From Pomphorhynchus laevis (taxonomy: Eukaryota > Acanthocephala > Palaeacanthocephala > Echinorhynchida > Pomphorhynchidae): a DNA stretch of 64,000 bases. Positions within the stretch are counted from its first letter, which is position 1. Each line of letters begins with the position of its first letter. The notes below the pieces were generated by a model. That model was not told the origin of the DNA, made no database searches, and saw nothing but the letters and a program-made list of their open reading frames with translations. Where the stretch lies: contig WNNJ02001438.1 in NCBI GenBank assembly GCA_012934845.2, positions 62,001-126,000 of the forward strand, in the 5' to 3' direction. Of this stretch, positions 59,681-64,000 are shown in pieces. Made by a program: the position numbers and the translations under genes.

Positions 59681-60420
59681 GTATGGGTAAAGTAAATGAT
59701 TAAAAAACTATGAAAATTAACTAATTGCCGAAATAATAAAAAGAGTTGTATCTAATTCCCATCCATTTTTAGTGTGTACCATTAATAATTGTATCTTTTG
59801 TATTTAAAATATACAAGATATAGTTATAAGGTTGTAATCATAATCTAGATAAATGATTCTTAATAATTTATTAATGAATTTTATGAGTTCTGCGATCTAT
59901 AAGTTTTGTGTATATTTTTAGATTTAAAGTAGTACAAATGAATTATCTAAAGATTTCCCTCCTCAACATCACTAATTCAATTATATAAAATACATAAATG
60001 TTATATATATTACTATATATAGAAATGTGAACATTGGATTATAATTAAACGTTTATATATTGCAATACAATATAAATATGATCTTTAAGACTTCAAAATA
60101 AGATTTCATAAATACTTAGCTTGAAATAATTACTAGCATAAAAATCGAAACTGTCCTTACTTCAATTTATTTATTTCGCCTCTGAATTATAATATTTAAA
60201 TCGTTTTATATCATAATTTAATATTACATTATCAATTTTGTCACTGCATATGATTGTCATTGCATGCAAAACTGCAACTGTATAAGATTGTCTCTGTATA
60301 CGAAACTATCATTTGAAATGATTGACCGGTTAGCCTGACAGGTCAAATGATACAATTTATGAACATTTATTGAGATTTATTTACTATTATGATCAGAAAG
60401 AATTTTATACAACTTTTTTA
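59681..60420. other. A/T-rich sequence, no feature seen
   Basis: No exon matching the WDR63 C-terminus and no recognised repeat. Confidence 0.4.
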
Positions 60421-61140
60421 AATTAACACGAACAGGAAAGTATAAACCTGCATGCTTTTTTACAACCTTCGACGGGAAGCTTAACCCGGAATGAGCTCAC
60501 CAGGGATGCCTAGCCTCCAATGAGGCGTTTCGACCATAGTCTACTTAGCCCTACAGGTGGCCTCATCAGTGTGGCCCTGTAGCTACACAACTTCGACAGT
60601 ACTTAATCCTCAGTAAACTTCTGAAACGAATTCACTAAGCGAACGCTCCTCCAGCGGTGACCACCCTTACATCTGGTATAGTTTACGTAAGCAGTAGCTT
60701 CACAGGACAGCACGCGTGCTATCGTCCCTTCCTTTGTCAACTTACTAACGTTGCTGAACAGGCAATACACTGGTATTCAGTTGATGTACAATGCGCTAGC
60801 AAAAGCTCTATAGCTACAAAGCACGAGCAAAGCTCTAGCGTCAATGCTTAGATACGTCAACCATATATAGTGGTTATATGAATTGAAACTACTGGTGACG
60901 TATATTAATAAGAATTTCATACATCTTTTTTTAATTAAGACGAACAGGAAAGTATAAACCTGCATGCTTTTTTACAAACTTTGTCATGAAGCTTAACCCG
61001 GAATGCGCCTTCTACATACGCCTAGCCTCCCAATGGGGCGTTTCGACCTTAGTCTACTCATCACTGCATGGTGGTATCATAAGTGTGGCCCTGGAGCTAC
61101 ACAACTTCGACAATACTTAATCCTCAGTAAACCTCTGAAG
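60421..61140 (-). repeat. 512-bp tandem repeat (1.4 copies) with a hammerhead-like core
   Basis: GAACAGGAAAGTATAAACCTGC starts at 60430 and again at 60942, and the copies stay alignable for about 200 bp. The unit is richer in G+C than its surroundings. On the minus strand 60527-60569 reads CUGAUGA, GGCCA, a 21-nt loop, UGGUC, GAAAC, followed by GCCUC and GAGGC as a stem III. The second copy has lost core bases. The layout recalls retrozymes or hammerhead satellites. ORFs at 60657-60965 are not convincing. Confidence 0.55.
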
Positions 61141-61499
61141 TAATCATAGTAAACATATAAATAGTAAACCATAATAGTAAACCTCTATTATGATCATTTC
61201 AATTTAATAATGTTTGCTACTTAATTTTTACTTTAATTATTAATTATGTTATAACATCCATTAAGTTTTTAATTATTTAAATTAATAAGAGCTTCTGAAA
61301 TAAAACTATCATTATATTATTAATAGTATTAATAATGATATATTATTATCATTTCAATTTAATAATGTTTGCTACTTAATTAATTAATTTATTATTAAAC
61401 AGAATGATCAATTATACTGTATGAGCTCAATATCATAAAATGTTTGGAAATCAATTGTGATTTAAGTAATTTGATATAATTGTGATTTAATTAGCAATA

Positions 61500-61860
61500 A
61501 TTAAATCAGCTAACTGAGTCTACGTATTTAATATAATTATAAAATAAACAAAACATAATAATGCTAAATCAAAATTTAATAATTAAATAATAAAATTAAT
61601 AATTGCTTTTAGATTTTCTATAATTTAAATTTTCTATAATTTAAATCAAGTTAAAAAAAATGAAATTTAAAATAAACGTCATTTTTATGAATTGACTAAT
61701 AAATAACAGACGTTGTATCAGAATAATAATTAGAGGTCATCAGGAGGAACTGCTATGCTATCAGGTTTCGGCCCCTAACTCCTCTACCCAACATAGCAGA
61801 GGGGCCAAATACATGCTAATGACGTATTTCCTCTGAAATAACTATCTAATAATTATTTAG
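61500..61860 (-). mobile_element. Naiad 3' tail, well preserved
   Basis: Almost identical to the tail of the long Naiad copy (23008-23345), including all pairings of the structured 3' UTR element. 5'-truncated right after it. Confidence 0.8.
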
Positions 61861-62279
61861 TTTGAGGTATTAAAATAAAAAATTTAAATTCGAATTTTCG
61901 AAAGTTACTTTTTGATCACCAAATACAAAAATTCAAAATGTTCGTACGCGATGAAAATTTAGTAGGAAAATCTATTATGTAAAGAATAGCTTTCGACAAA
62001 AAAATCCTCAATATAACAAATGTGAGTTTTGAGATTTCTACACCGCCTATGTATTTAAGAAAATACATAAATGCTGTTTTTAATTGCTATATTACCTTAA
62101 TAATAGCAATTACGGTACTTGAGGTATTTGTTGTTGGTTTTCTTGAAAAAGGATTTCTTTCTAAAAGGCATATTACGGCAGCATTACATTTAATCAAAAT
62201 TATTTATTATCAAAATTACTTATTATTTCAATAATAAAAAGTAGCTTTTTATATTAATAATAAAAAGTAGCAATGCAAG

Positions 62280-63540
62280 ATATTTACAGATTTCCACTGT
62301 TGCAAATTAATTAAGTCGTATTACAATAATGACTCATGAGTCATCAATAATGACTCATGAATCATTACTATTACAAGGACTTATCCCTCAGAGCGAAAAT
62401 TCAATAATTAACCTATAAAATGTAAAAGTTAATATTTTGAAGCTGATTGAGACTATAGCTAACTTGATATTTTTGATCAGCTAACTCTTTAGTCTAAGTA
62501 TTTTATTATTAAAAAATTTATTTCATTTTTTTATTAAAAAATAATGCTAAATAAAATTAAAATAATTAAATAATAAGTAATTATAAACAATAACATTATT
62601 ACAAATTTGTAATAATTATTACAATAATGACTCATGAGTCATCAATAATGACTAAATGAAGAACTGCCATGTTATCATGTTTTGGCCTCTTTTCCTTGAA
62701 CAAGTATAGCACCGCTGACAATGACTTATTCGCGACTAATTAAGTATTTTCTATGATGTAATTTGATTATCAAGTATCTTATTCTAATACAAAGTATTTT
62801 ATTTATTATTTATTAATTACAAGGAGCCCGTGTAATTACTTTTTATTTTAATTAAAAACGTAGGTTTTAATATTAGTATTAAAACGTATCAATGCAAGAT
62901 ATATATCCAGTTTTGCACGGTTGAATATGCATTATGTGTCAGTATTGCAATAATGACTCAATGTGAGTCATTAAGATAATGACTCAATATGAGTCATTAT
63001 AATAATGACTCATATTGAGTCATTACTATTACAAGGACTTATTACTCAGAGTCCTTGATAAAGCGCAAATACTCAGAGAGAAAATTTAATAATTAACCTA
63101 TTAAATGTAAAAGTTAATATTTTGAAGCTGATTGAGACTACAGCTAACTTGATATTTTTGATCAGCTAACTTTTTAGTCTAAGTATTTTATTATTAATAA
63201 ATTTATTTCATTATTTTTTATTAAAAAATAATGCAAAATAAAATTAAAATAATTAAATAATAAGTAATTATAAACAATAACATTATTACAAATTTGTAAT
63301 AATTATTACAATAATGACTCATGAGTCATCAATAATGACTAAATGAAGAACTGCCATGTTATCATGTTTTGGCCTCTTTTCCTTGAACAAGTATAGCACC
63401 GCTGACAATGACTTATTCGCAACTAATTAAGTATTTTCTATGATGTAATTTGATTATCAAGTATCTTATTCTAATACAAAGTATTTTATTTATTATTTAT
63501 CAATCAAAATTTTTCGCTAATGATTTTAAATTTATTTTTA
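62280..63540 (-). mobile_element. Directly repeated diverged Naiad tails with palindrome clusters
   Basis: Two units about 687 bp apart (compare AATAATGACTAAATGAAGAA at 62644 and 63331). Each has a diverged tail (GATCAGCTAACTCTTTAGTC end) and TGACTCATGAGTCA palindromes. The second continues to 63635 into the end of the Naiad RT ORF. Confidence 0.7.
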
Positions 63541-63644
63541 ATATTATCGTGTTGATTTATATATTTTAATTATGGTAACCTAGTTTAAAATATGTATCTA
63601 TTAAATTATTTAAATGATTTTGACGTTTAAATTATACGTTTTTA

Positions 63645-63676
63645 CTGAGAATGATAGCAGCAACTATTGAAATATA
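63645..63676 (+). ncRNA. Degraded hammerhead core (family 2/4-like)
   Basis: CUGAGAA in place of CUGAUGA, GAUAGC, loop AGCA, ACUAUU, GAAA, UAUA. Probably inactive. Confidence 0.35.
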
Positions 63677-64000
63677 AAAATATATTTGTGTTTGTTGATC
63701 CTGCTCAAAAGATTCTAAATTAAAAATCGGATAAAGATCAGTTTTTTAACGAAAAGAAAAAACGTTTAAATCGAACAAATAGAAGTTCGATCAGAAGTTT
63801 GTTAATGTTAAATTGTCGCTATCCTGCAGAATATCAAATGCTTTTGTAATTATTGCAAATAACTGCGAAGATATAAAATTATATTTTTTAATTTTTATAT
63901 TTAGGTTGCTAATATATTTTTATACCCTATTTTATAGTAATTTTGTCGTATTAAATTACTATTATAAATTATTAAAATGAATAAATTTATATTAAATTAT

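Overview
The window is strongly AT-rich metazoan DNA: genes split by many GT-AG introns, no bacterial gene arrangement, and dense retroelement debris. Both host genes I can build encode proteins of motile 9+2 axonemes, so the organism makes motile cilia or flagellated sperm. Nothing visible fixes the phylum.

Host genes (both + strand). Gene A covers about 1.57-35.31 kb. It has at least 16 short exons encoding a long lysine-rich protein that most resembles the central-pair protein SPAG17/PF6 (moderate to low confidence). Gene B covers 37.03-59.68 kb. I recovered 16 exons that splice in one continuous frame and encode a WD40 dynein intermediate chain of the DNAI3/WDR63 (IC140) type (high confidence). 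Its last exons and start codon are not visible. Introns fall into two classes, 35-61 nt or several hundred nt to 8 kb, and the long ones are filled with mobile DNA. The expected 3' end of gene A and 5' end of gene B are both missing from the same 1.7 kb interval (35.3-37.0 kb), which is mostly a near-perfect copy of sequence at 8.07-9.42 kb.

Mobile DNA is dominated by Penelope-like elements (PLEs). The best copy is a nearly full-length Naiad-type PLE on the minus strand at 23.0-26.3 kb, with an N-terminal GIY-YIG endonuclease, a CxC linker and a telomerase-like reverse transcriptase. Truncated Naiad tails are scattered over the window. Two C-terminal GIY-YIG fragments show that a second, canonical PLE lineage was also present. 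LINE remnants include an RTE-like 3' end (0.4-1.0 kb), an I-like element (9.65-12.9 kb, minus) and a Jockey/CR1-like RT piece (50.6-51.05 kb).

The most striking content is RNA-level. At least 18 copies of a minimal hammerhead ribozyme core, in five subfamilies with covarying stem II, occur mostly as head-to-head inverted pairs; one lies just upstream of the Naiad ORF. The Naiad 3' UTR carries a separate conserved, apparently pseudoknotted structure. Other repeats are a higher-order satellite (53.7-55.3 kb), a 512-bp tandem un it with a hammerhead-like core (60.4-61.1 kb), a 333-bp tandem duplication over a splice acceptor (43.8-44.5 kb) and clustered TGACTCATGAGTCA palindromes (62.3-63.3 kb). 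I saw no tRNA, rRNA or CRISPR array.
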